Assembly: GCF_022370755.2 (NCBI RefSeq)
Contig: NZ_CP092364.2
Location: 4,960,001 to 5,024,000, forward strand
Reading direction: 5' to 3'
From: Mycolicibacterium goodii
GTDB taxonomy: Bacteria; Actinomycetota; Actinomycetes; Mycobacteriales; Mycobacteriaceae
DNA length: 64,000 bases
A program made the translations under genes and the position numbers. Positions 1-12,535 of the stretch are shown here, in pieces; within the stretch, counting starts at the first letter, position 1, and every line of letters starts with the position of its first letter. The notes under the pieces were generated by a model. That model ran no database searches and was not told where the DNA came from. It saw only the letters and a list, made by a program, of their open reading frames with translations.

Positions 1-1709
<1,709 letters not shown>

Positions 1710-1757
1710 CGCGTCCACTGTATCGAGCGAATCGCCCGATCCGTCACCGCGTGAGCC

Positions 1758-2069
1758 TCACTTGCTGATGTCGAAGCCCAGCCGGCGTGCGGCACGGGCC
1801 TTCTGCCGGCTGGCGCGCAACCGGCGGAGACGTTTGACCAGCATGGGGTCGGCAGCCAGAGCCTCGGGTCGGTCCACCAACGCGTTCAGCACCTGGTAAT
1901 ACCGTGTGGCCGACATCGAGAACAGCTCTTTGATGGCGTCTTCCTTGCTGCCCGCGTACTTCCACCACTGGCGCTCGAACGCCAAGATGTCGTGTTCGCG
2001 CCGGGTAAGCCCATCGGTCAGATCAGAGTCGTCACCGGATTGCTCAGTCCGCGCCATGGCGCCGTCCAT
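1758..2069 (-). CDS. DUF3263 small protein
   Basis: A 103-residue soluble protein of the actinobacterial DUF3263 family. The core has LTRREHDILAFERQWW, a YYQVLNALVD helix and a very basic C-terminus (RLRRLRASRQKARAARR). The layout suggests a small helix-turn-helix-like nucleic acid binder, but no function is established. The start at 2069 has AGGGAG five to ten bases upstream; ATG 2057 is an alternative. It leads the virR-sodC-ybdK run, 48 bases before virR, and is divergent from def. It corresponds to Rv0430 by position and sequence type. Confidence 0.82.
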   Translation of the reverse strand: MDGAMARTEQSGDDSDLTDGLTRREHDILAFERQWWKYAGSKEDAIKELFSMSATRYYQVLNALVDRPEALAADPMLVKRLRRLRASRQKARAARRLGFDISK

Positions 2070-2196
2070 ATTGCTCCCTGGACCCTTCCGACACTCGAGA
2101 AATTACATCGCTGTGGTTCGCGGATCATTCAACCACGGCTTGCTGGGTTGAGGTGACACATAAGCCCGCGAGTCGGCTCACATAAGCTTTTGGTCC
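2070..2196. promoter_or_regulatory. Divergent promoter region between DUF3263/virR/sodC and def
   Basis: This 127-bp gap separates two divergent transcription units and must hold both promoters. On the def side the nonamer CACATAAGC occurs twice, at 2157-2165 and 2179-2187 (22-bp period, about two helix turns). The copy nearer def lies a few bases before the ATG at 2197 and could be a -10 region (CATAAG) for a near-leaderless def mRNA. No experimental evidence is available. Confidence 0.35.
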
Positions 2197-2790
2197 ATGG
2201 CCGTCGTCCCGATCCGCATCGTCGGAGACCCTGTACTGCACACGCCGACCGAACCGGTCCCCGTTGGTCCCGACGGATCCATGCCCGATGATCTGCCCGC
2301 GCTCATCCAGGACATGTTCGACACGATGGACGCCGCGAACGGGGTCGGCCTGGCCGCCAACCAGATCGGTGTCGCCAAGCGGTTGTTCGTGTACGACTGC
2401 GCCCTCACCCGCGGGAACACATCCCGCCGGCGCGGTGTGGTGATCAACCCCGTGCTCGAGACCTCCGAGGTGCCGGAGACCATGCCGGATCCCGACGAGG
2501 ACGAAGAGGGTTGCCTGTCGGTGCCCGGCGAGAATTTCCCGACCGGGCGCGCCGCCTGGGCGCGCGTCACCGGCCTGGACGCCGACGGCTCGGAGGTCGT
2601 GCTCGAGGGTGAGGACTTGTTTGCTCGCATGCTGCAGCACGAGACCGGCCACCTCGATGGATTCCTGTACCTCGACCGACTTGTCGGACGGTATGCGCGC
2701 GCGGCCAAACGGGCCGTCAAGCGCGCCGGGTGGGGCGTCCCGGGTCTGTCGTGGGTGCCCGGTGAGGTACCGGATCCGTTCGGCCACTGA
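2197..2790 (+). CDS. def: Peptide deformylase
   Basis: Removes the formyl group from the initiator methionine of nascent proteins. All three family motifs are present: motif [11 protein letters not shown] (residues 49-58), motif II EGCLS with metal-binding Cys106, and motif [12 protein letters not shown] with His148, Glu149 and His152. At 197 residues it has the usual mycobacterial length, with an insertion (PDPDEDE) before motif II. Its stop codon overlaps the start of the following acetyltransferase (TGATG), so the two are translationally coupled, as with Rv0429c-Rv0428c in M. tuberculosis. Confidence 0.97.
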   Translation: MAVVPIRIVGDPVLHTPTEPVPVGPDGSMPDDLPALIQDMFDTMDAANGVGLAANQIGVAKRLFVYDCALTRGNTSRRRGVVINPVLETSEVPETMPDPDEDEEGCLSVPGENFPTGRAAWARVTGLDADGSEVVLEGEDLFARMLQHETGHLDGFLYLDRLVGRYARAAKRAVKRAGWGVPGLSWVPGEVPDPFGH

Positions 2791-3704
2791 TGCCTGAACT
2801 GCCCGTCGTCGGCACCCGGGTCAGCCTGCGCCATCGGCTGCCGGCGGACGAGGCCAAACCGCTCACCGACGTGATCGGGTATGTCGAGCAGGTGTCGCCG
2901 ACGGTGCACGTGCGCACCAAGTCCGGTGAGCTCGTCGAGGTGGAACCCGCGGCGATCGTCAGCGTGCGTGAACTCTCCCACACGCCGGTGCGGGCCTCGG
3001 AGATCCGCGCGCTCGAGCATGCCGCCGCGCTCGCGTGGCCCGGCATCGAGCAGCAGTGGCTGGGTGGCTGGTTCGTCCGCGCCGGCAGGGGCGCCACGAG
3101 CCGCGCGAATTCAGCTGTACCACTTGACATGTCAGCTCAGATTGCAGACCTTCCCGCGCTCGTCGAGTGGTACCGAACGCGGGGTCTGCCTGCGTGGCTG
3201 GCACTGCCGGAGCGGCTGCTGCCGATCCGCGCGGCCGGCATCAAACCGGCGCGCGTGATGGTGCGCGACGTGCCCCGGCACCACCCCGGAGGGGCCCCCC
3301 GCACCGACGCCGAGTTCCTGTCCCGGCCCGACGCGGCCTGGCTGGCACGCTACGAGCGCAAGGTGCCGGTCGAGGTCCTCACCGCGGTGCTCGACGGCCG
3401 TGTGACGTTCGTCAGCGTCGCGGGCAGCGCCGTCGGGCGCGGCGCGGTGACGTCGGCGCCCGACGGTACGCGGTGGCTGGGCATTTCCTCGGTGCGCGTG
3501 GCCGACGAAGCCCGACGCAAAGGGTATGCCCGCGCGGTGTGCGACGGCCTGCTGGCGTGGGGGGCGGCCGAAGGCGCGCAGCGCGCCTACGTGCAGGTCG
3601 AGGTCGACAACGCCCCCGCGATCACGCTCTACAGTTCGCTGGGATACCGCCTACACCACCAGACGCGGTACGTGGCGGCCGACGATCTCACCACGCTCCG
3701 CTGA
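2790..3704 (+). CDS. GNAT-family N-acetyltransferase with N-terminal SH3-like domain
   Basis: A 304-residue protein. The first ~65 residues (VGTRVSLRHRL, VIGYVEQVSPTVHVRTKSGE) look like a small beta-barrel. The C-terminal third is a GNAT domain with the acetyl-CoA loop VRVADEARRKGYARAV and the closing NAPAITLYSSLGY. The acceptor substrate is unknown. The start codon overlaps the def stop (TGATG at 2788-2792). Coupling to def suggests, without proving, a role in N-terminal protein processing. The last 17 bases overlap the convergent SDR gene. It corresponds to Rv0428c. Confidence 0.85.
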   Translation: MPELPVVGTRVSLRHRLPADEAKPLTDVIGYVEQVSPTVHVRTKSGELVEVEPAAIVSVRELSHTPVRASEIRALEHAAALAWPGIEQQWLGGWFVRAGRGATSRANSAVPLDMSAQIADLPALVEWYRTRGLPAWLALPERLLPIRAAGIKPARVMVRDVPRHHPGGAPRTDAEFLSRPDAAWLARYERKVPVEVLTAVLDGRVTFVSVAGSAVGRGAVTSAPDGTRWLGISSVRVADEARRKGYARAVCDGLLAWGAAEGAQRAYVQVEVDNAPAITLYSSLGYRLHHQTRYVAADDLTTLR

Positions 3705-4404
3705 CGCTGCCGCCGCCGTCGACGCGGACGATCTGGCCCGTGATGTAGCTGGCGTCATCGTGGATGAGTGACGCGATCGCGTGCGCGATCTCGCGCGGTT
3801 TTCCCACGCGGCGCATCGGGATGTGTTCGAGGAACTTGCGCTCCAACTCCGAACCCTGCGGGCTGCGCTCGCGGTACATCTCGGTCTCGGTCGGCCCCGG
3901 CGCGACCGCGTTGACGGTGATGCCCGACGTGGCCAGTTCGCCGGCCCACGTCCGCGTCACGGTTTCCAGGGCAGCCTTCGCCGCGGCGTACGGCGAGCGC
4001 AGCGGGGTGCCCTGGGTGGTCAGGCTCGTGACGTTGACGATGCGACCCCAGCCCGCGTCGAGCATGCCCGGCAAGACCGCCTGGGTGACCTGGACGGCGA
4101 TCCGCATCGTCATGTCGTACGTCTCGAACAACTGGTCCAGGTCGATCTCGCCGATGCGCCCGAACCGCGCGCCCGCGACGTTGTTCACCACCGCCTCGAT
4201 CGGGCCGTCGGCCAGCACCACGGCCAGGGCCTCGTCGGTGGCCTTGCGGTCGCTCAGGTCGACCTCGAACATCTTCCCCGGGAAGTCCGGCGACGACGTG
4301 CGCGCGAGGCCGATCGGTTGATGACCGTCGGCGGCGAGACGGTCCGCGGTCGCCCTGCCGATTCCCTTCGAGGCACCGCTGATCAGAACCCGTCGTGATG
4401 TCAT
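3688..4404 (-). CDS. SDR-family oxidoreductase (3-oxoacyl-ACP reductase-like)
   Basis: A 238-residue classical short-chain dehydrogenase. It has the nucleotide-binding glycine motif GASKGIG near the N-terminus, NNVAG (the NNAG position), an active site with Ser in NVTSL and the YAAAK Tyr/Lys pair, PG after strand 6, and the C-terminal ITGQIVRVDGG. The ATG at 4404 has AGGAG eight bases upstream; in-frame codons further upstream lack such a site. Substrate unknown. It converges with the acetyltransferase and overlaps its end by 17 bases. The upstream 185-bp gap to xthA is a divergent promoter region. Confidence 0.9.
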   Translation of the reverse strand: MTSRRVLISGASKGIGRATADRLAADGHQPIGLARTSSPDFPGKMFEVDLSDRKATDEALAVVLADGPIEAVVNNVAGARFGRIGEIDLDQLFETYDMTMRIAVQVTQAVLPGMLDAGWGRIVNVTSLTTQGTPLRSPYAAAKAALETVTRTWAGELATSGITVNAVAPGPTETEMYRERSPQGSELERKFLEHIPMRRVGKPREIAHAIASLIHDDASYITGQIVRVDGGGSVSGAW

Positions 4405-4588
4405 GTGTGTCTCCTGTCTTCTGTCTGTGGCGTTGTCAGGCGTTGCGGCCTTCGATGGCCGTATTGCGTAAACACCGCGGACAGGTCGGATGTGCATAAC
4501 AACTGCGATATGGGCACATGCGGATCCGGCATGGCCCCCGGAGCACCGCGGGGAATCGAGTCAGTCCTCGCCCGTACCCTGTTTAGCC

Positions 4589-5371
4589 ATGCGGCTGGCC
4601 ACCTGGAACGTCAACTCGATCCGCACACGCGTCGGCCGGGTCACCGACTGGCTCGCCCGTGCCGAGGTCGACGTGCTGGCCATGCAGGAGACCAAGTGCT
4701 CCGACGACAAGTTCCCGGCCATGCCGTTCCTCGAGCTCGGGTACGAGGTGGCATATCACGGCCTCAACCAGTGGAACGGCGTCGCGATCGCATCCCGGGT
4801 CGGCCTCGACGATGTGCAGCTCGGGTTCGACGACCAACCCGCGTGGGAGGCCTCGGCCGAGGCGCGCGCCCTCGCCGCGACGTGCGGCGGGGTCCGGGTG
4901 TGGAGCCTGTACGTCCCCAATGGGCGCACGGTCGATTCACCGCATTACGCCTACAAACTCGAATGGCTCGCGGCGTTGCGGGACAACGCCCAGAAATGGC
5001 TGGCCGACGATCCGCAGGCGCAAATCGCGCTGACCGGAGACTGGAATATCGCCCCCACGGATGAGGACGTGTGGGACATGGACTTCTTCGCCGGTTCTAC
5101 GCATGTCACCGAAAAGGAACGCGCCGCATTCCGGGCGATCGTCGACACCCAGTTCGCCGACGTGGTCCGGCCGTTCACGCCCGGGCCCGGGGTGTACACC
5201 TACTGGGACTACACCCAGCTGCGGTTTCCCAAGCGTCAGGGTATGCGGATCGATTTCATCCTCGGTTCACCCGCGTTGGCGCAGCGCGTCGGGCACGCCG
5301 AAATCGTCCGTGAGGAGCGCAAAGGGAAGTCTCCGAGCGATCATGCACCGGTTCTGGTCGAACTGAACTGA
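4589..5371 (+). CDS. xthA: Exodeoxyribonuclease III / AP endonuclease
   Basis: A 260-residue DNA repair nuclease of the EEP fold acting at abasic sites and 3' blocked ends. Motifs: MRLATWNVNSIRTR at the start, the catalytic glutamate in MQETKCSDDKFP, TGDWNIAPTDEDVWD, RIDFILGS and the terminal SDHAPVLVEL. I chose ATG 4589 because the family begins exactly with this strand. The extension upstream to 4490 has no family match. A TACCCT hexamer at 4575-4580 could be the -10 of a leaderless mRNA. Equivalent to Rv0427c. Confidence 0.95.
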   Translation: MRLATWNVNSIRTRVGRVTDWLARAEVDVLAMQETKCSDDKFPAMPFLELGYEVAYHGLNQWNGVAIASRVGLDDVQLGFDDQPAWEASAEARALAATCGGVRVWSLYVPNGRTVDSPHYAYKLEWLAALRDNAQKWLADDPQAQIALTGDWNIAPTDEDVWDMDFFAGSTHVTEKERAAFRAIVDTQFADVVRPFTPGPGVYTYWDYTQLRFPKRQGMRIDFILGSPALAQRVGHAEIVREERKGKSPSDHAPVLVELN

Positions 5372-5574
5372 GCCGAACTGAACATCAGGTGAATTTGCCC
5401 CGATAACCGGGTGCCGACAATTCCGCGACCCCGGATTATCGGTGCTTTGCAGCGAAAAAGTGCACGGCACGGTATCAAGGGTCTCGTACGATTGTTTTCG
5501 CTGTCGGCTCGCGCCGGCGGATTACCGCCCAGTTGGGGGAAGCCGTCAACTGACGACTCTTGGAGTGGACAACT
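5372..5574 (+). promoter_or_regulatory. Intergenic region upstream of the DUF1942 gene
   Basis: A 203-bp non-coding stretch between xthA and the secreted DUF1942 protein. It presumably holds the xthA terminator and the promoter of the next gene. A purine-rich TGGAG at 5561-5565 is the likely ribosome-binding site for ATG 5575. I see no strong hairpin or other clear element. Confidence 0.3.
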
Positions 5575-6645
5575 ATGAAGATCTCACGATTGACCATCGC
5601 CGCCGCGGCCGCACTCGCCATTTCGGCGGCCGCGGGGACGACAGGAATGGCGACCGCGTTCGCCGAGGCGGCACAGGCTGCACAGGCCGCACAGGCCAGC
5701 CCGCTCGGCAGTCCGGCCACGCTCGCGAACGGCGACGTGGTGCAGGCCTGGACCATCAGCGACCTCAAGCCGAGTTCGGACCCGATCCCGTACGCCGTGC
5801 GCGGAACCCTGTGGGAGGCCACGGCCACCGACGAAGCGGTTCGGGGTTCGGTGATCCCGATCGTGTCGAACCTCAACGCCAGGACCGCTGGCGGCGAGAA
5901 CTATCGCGTGTTGTTCCAGGTGGCCACACCGCAAGGCGTCAACCCGTCGACGCTCGCACAGGGCCAGAAGACCACGGGCAAGATCTATTTCGACGTCACC
6001 GGTGAAGCACCGACCAGCGTCGTCTACAACGACGGTGAGCGGGATCTGCTGACCTGGTCACAGACTTCTTCGTCGGCCACATCGCCGCGTCCGGCGGCAA
6101 CCGGATCGGGAACGACGGTGTCCACCCCGGCCCGCACGATGCCGGTCACGCCGGCCGCACCCGCGTCGAACGCCCCCGCCACCGAGCTCGCGCCCGAGTC
6201 GCCCGCCGTCGCACCCACAGGCACCGCCCCGGCCGCCACACCCGGCGCCGGCGCCGCCGCCACCGACATCCCGGGCAGCACGGTCCCGCCAGTCGCAGAG
6301 GACGCCACGCCCGAGCAGTTGGGCGCGCCGCTTCCGCAGGACACCGTCTCACCCGGTGAGAGCGTGGGCACCCCGTTGCCCGCCGCGGTCCAGCAGGCGC
6401 CCGCGGCCCCGGCAGCTCCTGCGCCCGCTCCCGCGGCTCCGGCGCCGGGCGCACTCGAGGCGCCGGCCGCACCACCCGCGCCTGCCGCGACGGCACCTGC
6501 ACCGGGCGGGCCTCCTGCTGCGCCTGTGACGCCGGCGCCTGCGGACGGGGCGACCACGCCCACCGTCCCGGCCGGCAGTGATGCACCGCTGACCGCGGGC
6601 GGCATCCCGACGCTCGTGCCCGCGGCGAACGTCCCGACGCCCTGA
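5575..6645 (+). CDS. Secreted DUF1942 (MPT63-like) protein with long Ala/Pro-rich tail
   Basis: A 356-residue exported protein. It has a Sec signal peptide (MKISRLTIAAAAALA...) with a likely cleavage near residues 30-40, then a DUF1942/MPT63-type immunoglobulin-like beta domain over about residues 45-155 (contains NGDVVQAWTISDL, YRVLFQVATPQGVNPSTL, GKIYFDVTGEAP). The remaining ~200 residues are low-complexity Ala/Pro/Gly/Thr. MPT63 itself is only about 160 residues and lacks such a tail, so this is a surface or wall-spanning version. Function unknown. A TTG at 5560 is in frame, but the ATG 5575 start gives a clean signal peptide. The convergent MFS gene follows across a large hairpin. Confidence 0.8.
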   Translation: MKISRLTIAAAAALAISAAAGTTGMATAFAEAAQAAQAAQASPLGSPATLANGDVVQAWTISDLKPSSDPIPYAVRGTLWEATATDEAVRGSVIPIVSNLNARTAGGENYRVLFQVATPQGVNPSTLAQGQKTTGKIYFDVTGEAPTSVVYNDGERDLLTWSQTSSSATSPRPAATGSGTTVSTPARTMPVTPAAPASNAPATELAPESPAVAPTGTAPAATPGAGAAATDIPGSTVPPVAEDATPEQLGAPLPQDTVSPGESVGTPLPAAVQQAPAAPAAPAPAPAAPAPGALEAPAAPPAPAATAPAPGGPPAAPVTPAPADGATTPTVPAGSDAPLTAGGIPTLVPAANVPTP

Positions 6646-6661
6646 CACGATTGCGCTTCCG

Positions 6662-6724
6662 CGCCGAGATCGACGTCATTGTCGTAAATCCTCACCGGTA
6701 ACGACAATTCCGTCGGTCTCGGCG
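6662..6724. terminator. Long hairpin between convergent genes (bidirectional terminator candidate)
   Basis: Nested complementary arms pair across the whole gap: CGCCGAGA (6662-6669) with TCTCGGCG (6717-6724), CGACG (6671-6675) with CGTCG (6711-6715), and ATTGTCGT (6678-6685) with ACGACAAT (6701-6708). A 15-nt loop closes the stem, and the only interruptions are a T/G pair and a 2x2 TC/TC bulge. It sits exactly between the 3' ends of the DUF1942 gene (6645) and the MFS gene (6745). No T-tract follows, which is usual for mycobacterial terminators. Confidence 0.65.
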
Positions 6725-6744
6725 TGTCTGCGTGCCCGGCCCGG

Positions 6745-8499
6745 TCAGGCCTCGTTGTCGGCGCCCGCCTCCGTCCCGTACCGGCCCGCGTTGAACAGCG
6801 ACGCGATCGCACCGATCACCATCATCACCGCGGCCGCGATGAACACGACCGTGAGACCGGCATGGAACGGTTCGGTGATCAACTGCGGGAAGAACTGCTG
6901 ACCGGTCAGCACGTCGGCGTTGACGCCGGGCTGCTGCAACGCGTGGTAGGGCTCGAGGAGTTCGGCGATCGGGTTGTATCCCAGGAACGCCGCGAACAGG
7001 CTGCCCACCGGCGGCAGATTCGCCACCTCGTGTGCGACCGATTCCGAAACACCTTGCTCTGTGAGGCCCGCACTCATCGCGGTGGGTAGCGATCCGGCGA
7101 GGCCGACGATCATCAACGAGAAGAAGATGCCGATCGACAACGACGATCCGGCGTTGAAGAACGTCGCACGCACGCCTGAGGCGGCGCCGCGTTCGCTCGC
7201 CGGCACCGCGGACATCACGGCCGCGGAGTTGGGTGCGGTGAAGATGCCGCCGCCCAGGCCGTTGAGGAACACCAGGACCGCGAACAGCCAGTAGTCGAAG
7301 TCGACGGGGATCATCACCAGCGCGACGAACGTGATGGCCATGAGCACCATGCCGCCGACGGTGAACGGGCGGGCGCCGTAGCGGTCCGACAGCGACCCGG
7401 CGAGCGGGCCCGACACCAGGAACCCGATGGTCATGGGCAGCATGTAGATGCCCGCCCACAGCGGGGTGGACTCGAAGCTGTAGCCGTGCAACGGAAGCCA
7501 GATCCCCTGCAGCCAGATGATCAACATGAACTGCAGGCCGCCCCTGCCGACTGACGACATCAGCCCGGCCAGGTTGCCCATGCCGAATGCCGTCGAGCGG
7601 AACAGCCGGATGTTCATCATCGGGTTCGGCACGCGGAGTTCGATGAGGCAGAACGCGACCAACAAGACGATCCCGGCGATGATCGCTCCGAGCACGAACG
7701 GACTGGTCCACCCGGTGGTCGAGTCACCGTATGGCTGGATGCCGTAGGTGATGCCGGTGAGCAGCACCGTCAGCCCGATGCCGAACGTGAGTGTCCCGGC
7801 CCAGTCCAGCTTGCCGGGGCTGCGGACGCCGAGTTCCTTGAGCGAGCGGTAGCTCCAGATGGTGCCGAGGATGCCGACCGGCACGCCCACCCAGAAGATC
7901 GCGCGCCAGTCCCACTCCGAGAGCACACCGCCGATCAGCAGGCCGAGGAAGGACCCGGCGACAGCAGAGACCATGTTGGTGCCGAGCGCCATGCCGCGCT
8001 GGTTGGCGGGGAAGGCGTCGGTGAGGATCGCCGACGACGACGCCATCAGCATCGCGCCTCCGACGCCCTGCACGACGCGCCACGCGATCAGCCACACCGC
8101 ACCCCCACCGAGATCGAACGGGTCGACCGACAGCGCGACCGCCGCGACGGTGAACACCACGAAGCCCAGGTTGTAGATCCGTACCCGCCCGTACATGTCC
8201 CCGAGGCGACCGAACAACACCACCAGCACGGCCGTCACCACGAGGTAGCCCATCAGCATCCACAGCAGATAGCTGACGTTTGCCGGGTCGAGCGGATTGA
8301 GGCCGATGCCGCGGAAGATGGCGGGCAGCGAGATCAATACGATCGACGCGTTGATGGTCGCCATCAGGGTGCCCAGCGTGGTGTTGGACAGCGCTATCCA
8401 CTTGTAGAACGGGTGGTCGTGGTCCATTCGCTTGCGGCGCCGGGCGGTTTCGGCCTGCGCGGCGTCCGCGGGTTTCGTCATCTCTGTTTCAGTCGTCAT
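6745..8499 (-). CDS. MFS transporter, DHA2 (EmrB/QacA) family
   Basis: A 584-residue polytopic membrane protein with about 14 hydrophobic segments, typical of proton-driven drug/metabolite exporters of the 14-helix family. Motif A is seen as [16 protein letters not shown] glycine-rich motif-C-like segment ([15 protein letters not shown]) follows [18 protein letters not shown]. An acidic Asp is found where 14-helix pumps carry one in TM1 ([13 protein letters not shown] has Asn instead), so the proton-coupling residues may differ from QacA. Substrate unknown. It is divergent from thiC across an unusually AT-rich intergenic region. Thiamine export or import is not suggested by the protein sequence itself. 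Confidence 0.85.
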   Translation of the reverse strand: MTTETEMTKPADAAQAETARRRKRMDHDHPFYKWIALSNTTLGTLMATINASIVLISLPAIFRGIGLNPLDPANVSYLLWMLMGYLVVTAVLVVLFGRLGDMYGRVRIYNLGFVVFTVAAVALSVDPFDLGGGAVWLIAWRVVQGVGGAMLMASSSAILTDAFPANQRGMALGTNMVSAVAGSFLGLLIGGVLSEWDWRAIFWVGVPVGILGTIWSYRSLKELGVRSPGKLDWAGTLTFGIGLTVLLTGITYGIQPYGDSTTGWTSPFVLGAIIAGIVLLVAFCLIELRVPNPMMNIRLFRSTAFGMGNLAGLMSSVGRGGLQFMLIIWLQGIWLPLHGYSFESTPLWAGIYMLPMTIGFLVSGPLAGSLSDRYGARPFTVGGMVLMAITFVALVMIPVDFDYWLFAVLVFLNGLGGGIFTAPNSAAVMSAVPASERGAASGVRATFFNAGSSLSIGIFFSLMIVGLAGSLPTAMSAGLTEQGVSESVAHEVANLPPVGSLFAAFLGYNPIAELLEPYHALQQPGVNADVLTGQQFFPQLITEPFHAGLTVVFIAAAVMMVIGAIASLFNAGRYGTEAGADNEA

Positions 8500-8616
8500 T
8501 CCGTCTTCGCTCTATGTATCGCAAAACACCGGGCAGCTTTGCCCCAACGTCGGTGCCCCGACTTCGCCGGGAGCGCACGGATCACCCGGGCGCGGCTCTG
8601 GTCGGAGCGTCGTCAG

Positions 8617-8660
8617 TACACCAAAACACATATATTACCTATATAAATTCTTGCAGTAAA
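8617..8660. promoter_or_regulatory. AT-rich divergent promoter core between MFS pump and thiC
   Basis: In a genome this GC-rich, the run ACACATATATTACCTATATA at 8626-8645 stands out. It contains overlapping TATA-type hexamers on both strands and sits between the start of the MFS gene (8499) and the thiC riboswitch (about 8720). It probably holds -10 elements for one or both directions. A second candidate -10 for thiC, TAGGTT at 8695-8700, lies just before the riboswitch. The rest of the 8500-8719 stretch shows nothing else I can name. Confidence 0.4.
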
Positions 8661-8719
8661 TCGCGCCCCGGTTCCGCAACGCGACGATCTGCGCTAGGTT
8701 CAGCGACGGCAGAAAAAAA

Positions 8720-11282
<2,563 letters not shown>

Positions 11283-11293
<11 letters not shown>

Positions 11294-11939
11294 CGCGCGC
11301 CGAGGTCTCGAGGCCATCGCCGGCGTCGCCCATGAACCGGAAGCCGATCCGCGCGGTGTCGTGGTGCTCACCCACGGCGCGGGTGGCAACCGGGACGGCG
11401 CGCTGTTGACCCGGATCTGCGACGAGTGGGCCGGGCGCGGCTGGCTGGCCATCCGCTACAACCTGCCGTACCGGCGGCGCCGTCCCAAGGGCCCGCCGTC
11501 GGGATCTGCCAAGGCCGATCAGGAAGGCGTCGCCGAGGCCGTCGCGTTCGCCCGGAGCCTCACCGACGGGCCGGTCCTCGCCGGCGGCCATTCGTACGGA
11601 GGGCGGATGACCTCGATGGTGGCCGCCGAGACCGGCCGAGACACCGGCGGTATGGACGTGCTGACCCTGTTCTCGTATCCGGTGCACCCACCCGGTAAGC
11701 CCGAGCGGGCCCGCACCGAGCATCTGCCGAACATCACTGTGCCGACCGTGTTCACGCACGGGTCATCGGATCCGTTCGGCACGATCGACGAGGTCACCGC
11801 CGCCGCGGCGCTGGTGACCGGACCCACCGAGGTGGTCGCGATCGACGGGGCCCGCCATGACCTCGGGTCCAAGACGCACAACGTCCCGGCCCTCGCGGTC
11901 GACGCCGCCCTGAGGTTGCTCGATATCGTCAGGGCATGA
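11283..11939 (+). CDS. Alpha/beta hydrolase (KANL3/Tex30-like)
   Basis: A 218-residue serine hydrolase-fold protein of unknown substrate. It has the oxyanion region VVLTHGAGGNRDG, nucleophile elbow GGHSYGGR, acid loop HGSSDPFGT and histidine loop GARHDLGS, so the catalytic triad appears complete. I start it at GTG 11283, which overlaps the end of thiD; upstream codons in this frame are inside thiD. It corresponds to Rv0421c. Its place within the thiamine operon suggests coordinated expression, but nothing in the sequence shows a thiamine-related reaction. Confidence 0.85.
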
Positions 11940-12490
11940 CCACTCCGCCCGGTCCCCCACCGCCGCCGTACGGCGCTCACGGTTATCCGCCGCCTCCCCC
12001 GCTTCCGTACGGGGGCGACACCGGCCACATCCCGCCGCCGCCGCAGAAGAGGCGGCCGCGCCTGCGGGTGCTCGTCGCGGCGGTCGTGGTGCTCGCGATG
12101 CTCGTCGCCGGTGCGGCCGTGGCGCTGTATTACATGAGCGAGCGCGACGCGACGGAGGCCGCGGAAGTCAAGGTCGGTGACTGCCTGGCCGAGATTCCCG
12201 ACAGCAGCCGCGTGCTCTATGTGCAGACCGTGGCGTGCGATCAGCCGCACAAGGGCGAGGTGTTCTCGGTGATGCAGATGCCCGACGGCGACTTCCCCGG
12301 CGAGTCGGCGGTGCTGGAGTACACCGACAAGTGCGGACCCGCGCTCAAGCAGTATGCGCCCGCGGCGGCCGACGACGCGGCGATCCGGACGCTGGTGCTG
12401 TACCCGACGGCCGATTCGTGGCAACGCGGGGACCGGACGGTCACGTGCATCGCGACCAGCGAGAACAGCAGGACCGGGAAAATAGGGTAA
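11936..12490 (+). CDS. Proline-rich single-pass membrane protein with septum-formation-type domain
   Basis: A 184-residue protein beginning with a Pro/Gly/Tyr-rich cytoplasmic tail (about 37 residues), a basic stop-transfer RRPRLR and one membrane helix at residues 44-66. The extracytoplasmic domain of about 115 residues has four cysteines (in VGDCLAEIP, QTVACDQPHKGEV, YTDKCGPAL, RTVTCIATS). The VGDC...C..PH.GEV pattern is that of the actinobacterial Septum_form/DUF4190-associated domain. ATGA overlap with the hydrolase (11936-11939). Equivalent to Rv0420c. Role unknown; two disulfides are likely. Confidence 0.78.
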   Translation: MTTPPGPPPPPYGAHGYPPPPPLPYGGDTGHIPPPPQKRRPRLRVLVAAVVVLAMLVAGAAVALYYMSERDATEAAEVKVGDCLAEIPDSSRVLYVQTVACDQPHKGEVFSVMQMPDGDFPGESAVLEYTDKCGPALKQYAPAAADDAAIRTLVLYPTADSWQRGDRTVTCIATSENSRTGKIG

Positions 12491-12535
12491 CGCGCTACCT
12501 GAACGCCACGCTTCGCGCGGGCCGACACTCGAAGC

